The position numbers and the translations under genes are program-made. From the NCBI GenBank assembly GCA_024400665.1, contig JAKSML010000017.1:1-37192 (forward strand): a stretch of DNA of 37,192 nucleotides, written 5' to 3'. The stretch comes from Bacteroidales bacterium (GTDB taxonomy: Bacteria; Bacteroidota; Bacteroidia; Bacteroidales; P3). Positions 7,818 to 15,130 of the stretch are shown here, in pieces; within the stretch, counting starts at the first letter, position 1, and each line of letters opens with the position of its first letter. The notes beneath the pieces are model-generated. The model was not told the DNA's origin, searched no databases, and saw only the letters and a list, made by a program, of their open reading frames with translations.

Positions 7818-8540
7818 ATGCAAGCTTTCATCCCTGCTGCCGGTCTCGGCACACGCCTAAAACCCCTTACAGACCATCGTCCTAAAGCCTTGGTCGAAGT
7901 GCAAGGAAAAACCTTGCTCGAAATAGCCATTACCAATCTAATTCGGCAAGGAGCGACGAGAATCGTCATCAACATACATCATTTTGCGGACATGATGTGC
8001 GACTACATCTCCACCCACTCCTGGGATGCCGAAGTACTCATTTCCGACGAAAGGGATCAGCTTCTTGATACTGGGGGCGGATTGAAAAAAGCCGAGCATC
8101 TTTTTCTCAAAAACGAGCCTATCATCATCCATAATGTAGATGTATTATCCCACCTCGACCTTGCTTCAATAATATCGGAACACAATGATTCCATGAGTAT
8201 TGCAACATTGTGCGTAAGTGAAAGAGAGACTTCGCGATACCTCTTATTTGATAAGGACAAGGAACTCAAAGGTTGGACAAACACCAAAACTGGTGAATTA
8301 TTATGGGTTGACAATCCCATTCAAAATACTAACAACCTTGCATTTAGCGGTATTTCTATCATAGAGCCAAGCATCTTAGAGATGCTGCCCGATCCTGACA
8401 AGCCCTACCCTATCATCCCCTGCTATCTAAGAATTGCTAAGAATCATAGAATCAACGCATTTATCCATCAAAAAGAGGACTGGATTGATGTAGGAAAACC
8501 TGAAACGATAACACAAGCACAGAAATGGAAACTTTTTTAG
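7818..8540 (+). CDS. MurU-type sugar-1-phosphate nucleotidyltransferase
   Basis: 240 residues. NDP-sugar pyrophosphorylase fold: 'PAAGLGTRLKPLTDHRPKAL' near the N-terminus is the nucleotide-binding signature, 'LDTGGGLKKA' near residue 80 binds the nucleotide and sugar phosphate, and 'IIHNVDVLS' near residue 105 carries the metal-binding Asp. The closest described group is MurU (MurNAc-1-phosphate uridylyltransferase of cell-wall recycling) and related mannose-1-phosphate guanylyltransferases. In many Bacteroidota the gene sits beside an AmgK-type sugar kinase; no such gene is visible here. I moved the start from 7791 to 7818 because the former lies within the promoter. The stop overlaps the next gene by 16 bases, so the two are translated as a pair. 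Confidence 0.82.
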   Translation: MQAFIPAAGLGTRLKPLTDHRPKALVEVQGKTLLEIAITNLIRQGATRIVINIHHFADMMCDYISTHSWDAEVLISDERDQLLDTGGGLKKAEHLFLKNEPIIIHNVDVLSHLDLASIISEHNDSMSIATLCVSERETSRYLLFDKDKELKGWTNTKTGELLWVDNPIQNTNNLAFSGISIIEPSILEMLPDPDKPYPIIPCYLRIAKNHRINAFIHQKEDWIDVGKPETITQAQKWKLF

Positions 8541-11329
8541 CCGAAGTTGCACAAAGATTACGTGCAGAACATCCTGACGACCTTGCCAACGTGACTGTTG
8601 TGTTCAACAACCGCCGTTCTGGCCTTTTTCTTCGCCGGCAGTTTGCGAATATGGACTCCTATCCCTTCTTTCTGCCCAAGGTTATCGGCATCGACGACCT
8701 TATTGCCGACCTCGGAGGGCTGAAAATCGTTCCCAACGAATTTCTCTTATTCGAATTGTTCGACATACATCGTCAGATTGGCGGAGAAGGTCGCAAATTT
8801 GAGACTTTTGAAGATTTCATTTCTTTCGGAGATATGATGCTGGCCGATTTCTCGGAGATAGACCTCTATTGTGTTGATGCACAGCAATTATTCAACAACC
8901 TCCATGATTTGAAAGCTCTCGGAGAATGGGACATCGAAACAGGCAGACTCACCCCGTTCCAGGAGCAATACTTGCAATTCTATAAATCGCTTTATCAATA
9001 CTATGACCTGCTGCACCAAAGGCTCATCTCTCGGGGCAAAGCCTATAGCGGCATGGCCTACAGATATGTGGCAGAAAATATCAGCACTCTTTTCAACGAC
9101 AAGTACGCACACCCCACCTACTTCATCGGTTTCAACGCACTGTCAGCCAGCGAGAACAAGATAATCCAGCACTACATAAAAGAAGGCTTCGGACAGCTCT
9201 ACACAGACGGTGATGCCTACTACTATGACAATCCGCAGCAAGAGGCTGGCTATTTCCTCCGCAAGTTTCACCATGCCGAGCAAGGCTACCCCAGCCATTT
9301 CGATGCTGCACCCAAGCACATCACCATCACAAGCTGTCCCGAGAGCGTTCTTCAGTGTAAGTATGCGGGAGAACTTATTGCAGAACAATTCCAAAGCACT
9401 TCCAACAACGCCCTTGAGCAAACGGCCCTCGTCCTGGCCGACGAAAGCCTCCTCCTCCCCGCCCTGAATGCCTTGCCCAAAGAGGTAAAGACCGCCAACA
9501 TCACCATGGGCTACCCCTTCACAAACACAGCCATCCATTCTCTTGTGCTGAAAATATTCTCGCTCCACCAAAGGCGAAAAGACACCCATTTCTACCATCA
9601 AGACATACTCGACCTCTTCACCGACGAAATCATATCCCCCATACACGGCATAAGCGACATACATCCCAAGATGAATGCCATCCTATCGCAGGAACACATC
9701 ATCTATGCCTCAGCCGAAGAGCTCGAAAAGATATGCCAAGCTCTCGAAGGGGACTTCTCCTCCATCGCCTTTCTGTTCTCCGAGGAGACGCCTTCGGCAG
9801 ACCATTTCCTGGGTATGTTGCGGCAGCTTGTCCAAACCATTTATTCAAAAGAGATTCTCGACACCAATATCAAAGAGCGCGAAGCACTTGCCAGCCTGCT
9901 GCAAATCCTTGACTACTTCGACGACCTCCAATCCGAGTTCCACTTCTTCGACAGCCTCAGTTCGCTCCTCAAAATCTACGAGCGCCTTGCGCAGCGCCAC
10001 TCTGTGGCCTTCTACGGAGAGCCGCTGCAGGGATTGCAGATTCTCGGCGTCCTTGAGACGAGAAATCTCGACTTCAAGCACCTCATCCTCCTCTCGGCCA
10101 ACGAAGGCGTCCTGCCTTCAGGGAGGTCTAACAACACCCTCATACCCTATCACCTGAAGACCGCCTTCGGCATCCCCACCTTTCACGAAAAAGATGCGGT
10201 CTATGCCTACAACTTCTACCGCCTCATACAGCGAGCCGAAGACATACATATCCTCTACAGCACCGAGAGCGACGGGATGGGGAAAGGCGAGCCAAGCCGC
10301 TTCATCTTGCAACTCAGAAGAGAGCTTGCGCAGCGATACCCCGAAAGCATCACGATAAACGAAGAGGTGCTTTCGGCCAACAATACGGCGGATTCCATAC
10401 CCTATCCCGACATACGAGAAAAAAGTCCCGAATGCCTCCTTCGGCTGCATGAGATGGCACAAAGAGGCTTCTCGCCCTCAGCCCTCAACAAATATCGCGG
10501 ATGCCCGCTGCTCTTCTACTACGAATACATCCTCAACCTGCGTCCTAACGACCAAGTGAGCGAAGAGCTCGAACAGAACGAGCTCGGAACGTGCATCCAT
10601 GCCGTTTTGCAAAAGATATACAGCCTCGACACCGACCATCACATCAAGAAGGAGACTCTGGAGGCTTGCCTCGATAAAATCGACGAGATGATCGAGGAGG
10701 TGCTTCGGGAGCAGTTCCTCCACGGAAGAAATCGTGCAGGACGAAACCACTATATGGAGTCCGTGGCCAAATCGCAAATCACCTACTTCCTCCGGTCGGA
10801 GATAAGATACCTCGAAAGCGGCCACGAGATTGAGATTCTCGCCCTTGAAGAGCCTCTCAAGCGGAACCTCAGCATCGACCTGAACGAGGAAACACAAGAG
10901 GTGCTTATAGCAGGAATGGCAGACCGTATCGACAAGACCGACAACTATATACGCGTCATAGACTACAAGTCTGGCAAAGTAGATCCTGCCGACCTCAACG
11001 TCCCAAACGCTGTGCCGCTTTGGGAGAAGGTGTCGGACAAATGGTTCCAGGTGATGACCTATACCTGGCTCTTCAAGAACTCCAGCCACGACGCCCTCCC
11101 CTACCTTGCCGGCATCGTGCCCCTGCGGCACTTTGGCTCAGACTTCATCCCCGCCTCATGGGACGGCGAGCACTTCATGACGGACGACCACCTCGCGGCC
11201 TTCGAGATGATGCTGCAAGACCTCCTTGCCGAGATACTCGACCCTGACGCCCCCTTCGAAGCCAGCCCCAATAAGGAGAAATGCAAATACTGTCCCTTCC
11301 TCGAAATATGCAGCCCCATGTTCTCCTAA
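8525..11329 (+). CDS. AddB/RecB-like PD-(D/E)XK nuclease
   Basis: 934 residues. The N-terminal two thirds looks like an inactivated UvrD-type helicase fold, as in AddB: the expected Walker A position reads 'VVFNNRRSG', without a GKT/S. The C-terminal part is a RecB-family nuclease: 'GTCIHAVLQ' near residue 690, 'IAGMADRID' near 800 and the catalytic 'VIDYKSGK' near 815. A cysteine upstream ('YRGCPLLFYYEY', near 660) and 'CKYCPFLEIC' at the end are spaced like the four Cys that hold the 4Fe-4S cluster in AddB. It probably acts in double-strand-break end processing together with an AddA helicase encoded elsewhere. The start codon lies inside the upstream nucleotidyltransferase gene (16-base overlap). 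Confidence 0.85.
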   Translation: METFLAEVAQRLRAEHPDDLANVTVVFNNRRSGLFLRRQFANMDSYPFFLPKVIGIDDLIADLGGLKIVPNEFLLFELFDIHRQIGGEGRKFETFEDFISFGDMMLADFSEIDLYCVDAQQLFNNLHDLKALGEWDIETGRLTPFQEQYLQFYKSLYQYYDLLHQRLISRGKAYSGMAYRYVAENISTLFNDKYAHPTYFIGFNALSASENKIIQHYIKEGFGQLYTDGDAYYYDNPQQEAGYFLRKFHHAEQGYPSHFDAAPKHITITSCPESVLQCKYAGELIAEQFQSTSNNALEQTALVLADESLLLPALNALPKEVKTANITMGYPFTNTAIHSLVLKIFSLHQRRKDTHFYHQDILDLFTDEIISPIHGISDIHPKMNAILSQEHIIYASAEELEKICQALEGDFSSIAFLFSEETPSADHFLGMLRQLVQTIYSKEILDTNIKEREALASLLQILDYFDDLQSEFHFFDSLSSLLKIYERLAQRHSVAFYGEPLQGLQILGVLETRNLDFKHLILLSANEGVLPSGRSNNTLIPYHLKTAFGIPTFHEKDAVYAYNFYRLIQRAEDIHILYSTESDGMGKGEPSRFILQLRRELAQRYPESITINEEVLSANNTADSIPYPDIREKSPECLLRLHEMAQRGFSPSALNKYRGCPLLFYYEYILNLRPNDQVSEELEQNELGTCIHAVLQKIYSLDTDHHIKKETLEACLDKIDEMIEEVLREQFLHGRNRAGRNHYMESVAKSQITYFLRSEIRYLESGHEIEILALEEPLKRNLSIDLNEETQEVLIAGMADRIDKTDNYIRVIDYKSGKVDPADLNVPNAVPLWEKVSDKWFQVMTYTWLFKNSSHDALPYLAGIVPLRHFGSDFIPASWDGEHFMTDDHLAAFEMMLQDLLAEILDPDAPFEASPNKEKCKYCPFLEICSPMFS

Positions 11330-11582
11330 AATAGGCGGCCTATCTGCACTTTAACTCCGCAAGCGGACGATAGAAACAAGTCGATGAAATTAACATTTGG
11401 CTTTAACATTTCAGTTTTTTCGGTTGCCGAACAGTAGCCTATCAGTAGCCTATCAGTCGCCTACCACTCCCTAAGCAGTATATGTTAAAAAGTGCTCTGA
11501 GGGAGCGGATTATTTTTAACATTTCGGGGCTGAGCGTCCAAGTGCTGAGTTCACAAACCAACGCAACGACTATACAAAAAAC
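11330..11582. other. Non-coding stretch with short repeats
   Basis: Convergent intergenic region. It holds three near-identical 11-bp units (CAGTAGCCTAT) at about 11432-11463 and two copies of TTTAACATTTC (11402-11412 and 11515-11525), a motif that recurs in inverse orientation near 14692 and 14871. No open frame of interest. Confidence 0.55.
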
Positions 11583-11606
11583 GGGGGCAGAAACCCCCAT
11601 TTTTAT
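11583..11606. terminator. Bidirectional intrinsic terminator
   Basis: GGGGG (11583-11587) pairs with CCCCC (11594-11598). On the plus strand ATTTTTATT follows; on the minus strand CGTTTTTTG follows. It lies 20 bases beyond the stop of the minus-strand lipoprotein gene and also faces the plus-strand nuclease gene. Confidence 0.8.
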
Positions 11607-11625
11607 TATAGTTTCCTACGAAGCC

Positions 11626-13131
11626 TTACTGTGCATCGCAGACCAAGCGAACTGAGCAGCCCCGATATGGATCCTCAGAAATAGCACAACATGAAGGAAA
11701 GTTGGCTGCGAATGTTGGTTGATTGGTCCAAATATAATAGTAGTATGAGTCTCTGTAAATGTAAGTTCCCACACGAAAACCAGCAGCAGGGAAGAATATT
11801 GCGCCATCGATTTCCATCGCTGCCCAGGTGGTTGCGGTGTAAGTGTTGTCGTTCCAACTACTGTAATTAGTATTGATGGAGGCTCCTTCCCAATCGTTAG
11901 GCAGTATCACAACACCATGGATACTCTGTCCATCGATGGTAATCGTAGCGTAGCCACACACATTGTGGGATAAAATATAGTCCCATTCCGAAGGCGAGAG
12001 GCTGTACCAAGTGTGGCCATCCCCAACAGCGGTTCCCCAATCGACAAAGGTTCCTGTATAGTCAGCCTCATTATCCGAAGTGGACATACCGAAGTTATTG
12101 GTTGTAGTGCTCCAGCCAAAGAGATCCCATGCCATTTCGCTATAGCTATCCAAATAGTCGTACTGATGTGCGGCGAAGCCCCAGGTGCCGTTGATGTACT
12201 GAAGATTGCCTTGCGAGAAATAGACCTCACGGCCTGCCTGATTTATTCTGAACGGATGGCCAATAGCCCCATCGGGACGCGTGTAGGATGGAATATCTTC
12301 GAACGTCAAGGAGGTCGCTGGCAGGTTGATGGTGGTAATCTGGCTACGATTCACGCTAATTCCCGTATTGGCAACCTTGGTGCAGACGCGATTATCGTCT
12401 GTATAGAGTTTTATTTCGAAGTATCGGAAATAACCCCCGCGAACATATATGTAAAAATCCCTCCCGTTATCAATGCTTTGCGGAGTAGGGCACATTAATG
12501 TTGTTGTATAGCTACTTCCAACATAATCATTAGCATAAATAATCGGATAATCACTATAATCAGACAAACCAAAACGAGTGGTTCCGCTGATTGCATCATC
12601 TGTAGATATAGCGATTCTAGAAATGTTAGTATTTGCTTTCGTAGCGTGGATTTTCAGCACTCCGCATACATTCTTGAAGTATAGGTTCCTATCATTGGAG
12701 ATTGCTACCATAGGGAATCCTACCATTCCTCCTTCAACGTATGTTTGTCTAGTAGGAATTACACATCCAGGACTCGGAGGGGTCACGTTACGTTCAGGTT
12801 CAATCAACGCAGAGGCAGGATAGAAAGCTGTGTAGGGTTCGTGTAGCATGGGATCACTGCCCGGGCCCGCGTAGGTAAACTCTGCGTTTGTGGTGCCGGC
12901 GCCTGAACTCACTTGGTAGAGATAGCCACCCGCGGTGTTGCCCGACCCTTGTATGAGTATCTGGTCGCCTGCTGACCAGTTGATGGTCAAGCCGTCGGCG
13001 GCCAAACTGGTTTTGTCTCCGCAGCCCTCTGTGGTGGCGCGGAAGCCTTGTGTTTGCTCGTCTTTGTTGCACGAAGTGCTGACACATGCCAGCACGAGGC
13101 CGACGAGAAGATATAAAGCTGTTCTTTTCAT
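11626..13131 (-). CDS. Fimbrillin-like lipoprotein with C-terminal FISUMP-like module
   Basis: 501 residues. Lipoprotein signal with lipobox STSC (Cys21). The N-terminal region 'GDKTSLAADGLTINWSAGDQ' (about residues 38-57) follows the pattern seen at the start of many Bacteroidales fimbrillin-like and Mfa-like surface lipoproteins, and the beta-rich part runs to about residue 275. From about residue 300 a second module begins: 'VYFSQGNLQY', 'WDLFGW', 'FVDWGTA', 'ATITIDG', 'GVVILPNDW', 'GAIFFPAAGFR' and a final 'GCSVRLV'. The same motif order occurs in the protein at 35700-37028. The module resembles FISUMP-type (Fibrobacter major paralogous) domains. Likely a surface-exposed adhesive or structural lipoprotein. 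It follows the small 110-residue protein by 82 bases in the same direction. Confidence 0.75.
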   Translation of the reverse strand: MKRTALYLLVGLVLACVSTSCNKDEQTQGFRATTEGCGDKTSLAADGLTINWSAGDQILIQGSGNTAGGYLYQVSSGAGTTNAEFTYAGPGSDPMLHEPYTAFYPASALIEPERNVTPPSPGCVIPTRQTYVEGGMVGFPMVAISNDRNLYFKNVCGVLKIHATKANTNISRIAISTDDAISGTTRFGLSDYSDYPIIYANDYVGSSYTTTLMCPTPQSIDNGRDFYIYVRGGYFRYFEIKLYTDDNRVCTKVANTGISVNRSQITTINLPATSLTFEDIPSYTRPDGAIGHPFRINQAGREVYFSQGNLQYINGTWGFAAHQYDYLDSYSEMAWDLFGWSTTTNNFGMSTSDNEADYTGTFVDWGTAVGDGHTWYSLSPSEWDYILSHNVCGYATITIDGQSIHGVVILPNDWEGASINTNYSSWNDNTYTATTWAAMEIDGAIFFPAAGFRVGTYIYRDSYYYYIWTNQPTFAANFPSCCAISEDPYRGCSVRLVCDAQ

Positions 13132-13213
13132 GTTGTTTATCTATTATCTAATTGTTACTATAATTGTGAATTGACGGCTACCGCCCTTTCACTATTCACT
13201 ATTTCACTAATCA

Positions 13214-13546
13214 CTAAAATGTGTATTCTGAGCCGTATGAGAGGCCTTCTACGCCGCTTCCGCCAGAAGATGAACCTGAGGGTCCGAAAGCCGATTCTCC
13301 ATAGGTTCCTGAACCTGTGAGGCCTTCCACGCCTCCGCCCAACGGCGAGTTGCCACCTATGCCAGAGCCAAAAAGCGACCCATCGTAGGTGTTGCCATTG
13401 CTGAGCCGCTCAATCATACCTTGGCCGAGGAGGCCTGTGCTGGCCTGATAGCCCTCCTCCACGAAAAACGACACTACCTTCACGCGCGGCGGGCTGTAAT
13501 GTTCTTTGTTTTGTATCATGGTATATGACATTTTGTTTGCACGCAA
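13214..13546 (-). CDS. Small Gly/Ser-rich protein of unknown function
   Basis: 110 residues, no signal peptide or transmembrane segment. The first half ('YSPPRVKVVSFFVEEGYQAS', about residues 17-36) follows a pattern common in short Bacteroidales proteins encoded just before surface lipoproteins. The second half is low complexity, rich in Gly and Ser, with a repeated 'GVEGL' motif and Gly-Ser-Tyr/Phe elements (about 60-110). The start could be any of three in-frame Met codons (residues 1, 6 or 10); the first is given. It is preceded by a roughly 260-base structured leader and a TATCTTTG box and followed by the lipoprotein gene. I do not recognise a function. The pairing suggests a common unit with the lipoprotein. 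Confidence 0.65.
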   Translation of the reverse strand: MRANKMSYTMIQNKEHYSPPRVKVVSFFVEEGYQASTGLLGQGMIERLSNGNTYDGSLFGSGIGGNSPLGGGVEGLTGSGTYGESAFGPSGSSSGGSGVEGLSYGSEYTF

Positions 13547-13806
13547 CAGCTCGAAATATGCGTTTCAAACTAAAATAATAAAGAAAGTGGAGCCGTTCAT
13601 TCATCTCTTATCCCTGGTGAGGGCTTCGACTCCCTAATAGCGGATACGATTGATAACTACTCCACTTGAGGTATGTCGTAACTAATACGATACCAGCAAG
13701 TGAGCGTTCATCTCGTAATTCCAGCTATTGTTGTGAAGTGTCGAAGTTTCACCAGCAGAATTAGCAGAAATGCGCTTTCTTCAGCCAAACATTTTCTCTC
13801 AATTTG
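13547..13806 (-). ncRNA. Long structured 5' leader, unknown RNA class
   Basis: About 260 transcribed but apparently untranslated bases lie between the TATCTTTG box at 13813-13820 and the ATG at 13546. Several helices can be drawn. 13585-13592 pairs with 13660-13667 (8 bp) and encloses smaller helices. GGTAT/ATACC plus CGTA/TACG close a hairpin at about 13670-13694. A GTGAA/TTCAC hairpin lies near 13735-13755. No open frame longer than a few codons explains it. It could be a riboswitch-like element, a protein-binding leader or an independent small RNA. I cannot assign it to a known class. Confidence 0.5.
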
Positions 13807-13812
13807 ACGCTG

Positions 13813-13820
13813 CAAAGATA
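13813..13820 (-). promoter_or_regulatory. Probable -7 box upstream of the structured leader
   Basis: TATCTTTG followed by CA on the minus strand, a full match to TAnnTTTG. It lies about 265 bases from the first start codon, which implies a long leader. Confidence 0.6.
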
Positions 13821-13886
13821 CAAATTATTTTCAATATAGCGAAAAAAAATCTCATTCTGCTCAAAAAATATCTATACGGAAATAAC

Positions 13887-13913
13887 TTTCTAACTTTGTC
13901 ACTTTTTGCGGAT
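13887..13913 (+). repeat. 27-bp direct repeat, copy 1
   Basis: An exact 27-base sequence beginning TTTCTAACTTTGTCAC and ending GCGGAT. It is repeated at 14654-14680, 767 bases away in the same orientation. It contains TAACTTTG (13891-13898), a match to the Bacteroidota -7 box, so it may also be a promoter. Confidence 0.85.
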
Positions 13914-14011
13914 ATTTATCTTTTTAAGGCTCCGTGATTGGTTTTTCACAGAAGACTCTTATAACTCAATCACGCACAAAGGATTAAAGCTAAATGGTTT
14001 GTATATTACGT

Positions 14012-14067
14012 TTTATAATGATTAAGGGCGGTGTCGAGAATGCGGCACCGCCCTTAATCATTATAAA
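14012..14067. repeat. 25-bp near-perfect hairpin
   Basis: 14012-14036 pairs with 14043-14067 around the loop AGAATG, with one U-G pair on the plus strand (an A-C mismatch on the minus). The stem has a GC core (GGGCGGTG/CACCGCCC) and an AT-rich base. No U-run follows in either direction, so it is not a standard intrinsic terminator. It lies between the broken small ORF (14122-14475) and the structured-leader transcription unit. Confidence 0.85.
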
Positions 14068-14121
14068 TTATTGTTTACTCTTCGAGAGAGAGATCAGTCA
14101 TCCATCATACTACAGCAACTG

Positions 14122-14475
14122 TTATTCTATCTCTTCAGCCTTGATGCCTGTCAGTTTCTCTATCTTGTCCAACGGCCAAAAGTTGTTCTCCCAAAAGAAG
14201 TATTGGTCTTTCCGCTTTTTGAAAATACGGAAAGGTGTCTTGGAAGTGTCATATAATTTCTGGCTTTCGTTCAGTCATATTTATAAGACATATTCTCTAT
14301 GGCCATCGGCATAAAGCAGATAGGCCTGTTGTTTTTCTTCATCCCAATCGGGAATGGGACAGCCTGTCACCTTCTTGATTTCATTCTCTATGCGCACCGC
14401 TTCAACAAAGCGACGAGTGAGCTCTTCATCGCTGATGCCACATGTGCTATCCAGTTCGTTTTCTTCGGTATTCAT
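14122..14475 (-). pseudogene. Small ORF interrupted by two in-frame stops (remnant or two-part gene)
   Basis: An open frame of 64 codons (14475-14281) encodes an acidic protein ending 'AYLLYADGHREYVL'. After a TAA and, two codons on, a TGA, the same frame continues open from about 14268 to the stop at 14122-14124. It has natural-looking composition ('YDTSKTPFRIFKKRKDQYFF', then 'WPLDKIEKLTGIKAEEIE'). The two parts could be one 118-codon gene broken by stop mutations. Alternatively the first part is a complete small gene and the second an untranslated remnant; an ATG at the junction opens a different frame that closes after 9 codons. A TACCTTTG box at 14550-14557 supports transcription. I do not recognise the family. 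Confidence 0.45.
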
Positions 14476-14549
14476 TTTATGCAGTCTCTAAAATTCATTG
14501 AGGCCAAGCGGGAAGCCTGTTCTGGCCGCTCTGCCCCAATTTGATTTTG

Positions 14550-14557
14550 CAAAGGTA
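14550..14557 (-). promoter_or_regulatory. Probable -7 box for the small ORF at 14475
   Basis: Reads TACCTTTG on the minus strand, about 75 bases before the ATG at 14475. No clear -33 element. Confidence 0.5.
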
Positions 14558-15029
14558 CGCAATATTTCTGATATTTCGAATAAATCCTGCCGCTTTTAAT
14601 TCTTTTTAACATCATGACGCATTGCCATCTTTTTCGTTCGAGCTTTACTTTATTTTCTAACTTTGTCACTTTTTGCGGATTTTAGGGCTTTGAAATGTTA
14701 AAATACTAAGGTTGAAGACTGGCTTTGCGACATTTCTTCGCCAAAGCACGCAAGCAACTACGCCACAGGCACATAGATGCGCCGCTCGTTCTCCGCCTTT
14801 TTTTCGCTCTCCGAGCGGAGCTAAGGCGGAGCTAAAGCGGAGCTATGATGAGCCGTGGGAAGCACGTCTCGAAATGTTAAAACAGGGCATGGAATTGTGA
14901 ATATTGTGTTAACAAATGTAGGGCGGCAGCTGTGGCTGAGCGGAGTCTTTGTGAGGCTATTTTGAGACCGCGAAGGGCTGATGAGGGGAGGTGATGAAAA
15001 AAATAATTGTATATTTAAAAAAAAGATTG
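14558..15029. other. Non-coding region with dispersed short repeats
   Basis: I see no credible gene; the open frames here have biased, low-complexity translations. It holds the second 27-bp repeat, two GAAATGTTAAA motifs (14692-14702 and 14871-14881) and a threefold GCGGAGCTA array at about 14813-14848 that resembles the repeat at 1144-1178. Confidence 0.5.
14654..14680 (+). repeat. 27-bp direct repeat, copy 2
   Basis: Exact copy of 13887-13913, again containing TAACTTTG (14658-14665). The two copies bracket the hairpin and the broken small ORF. Confidence 0.85.
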
Positions 15030-15037
15030 TATCTTTG
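15007..15037 (+). promoter_or_regulatory. Promoter of the OmpA/TPR lipoprotein gene
   Basis: TTG at 15007-15009, a 20-base spacer, then TATCTTTG at 15030-15037. This is close to the Bacteroidota consensus (TTTG, 19-21 bp, TAnnTTTG). An untranslated leader of about 85 bases follows. Confidence 0.7.
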
Positions 15038-15130
15038 CAGATTGTTAGAGAAGGACCATTTCGAGCCCAGAATGGGTTTAACGGAATGATTCTCATAAAC
15101 TTGTTAATGAATAAATATAATAATATAAAG

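Noticed and set aside
14712-14900. 62-codon plus-strand frame in the 14.7 kb repeat region
   Set aside because: It is built largely from the GCGGAGCTA repeat and has no start context or resemblance to a protein family.
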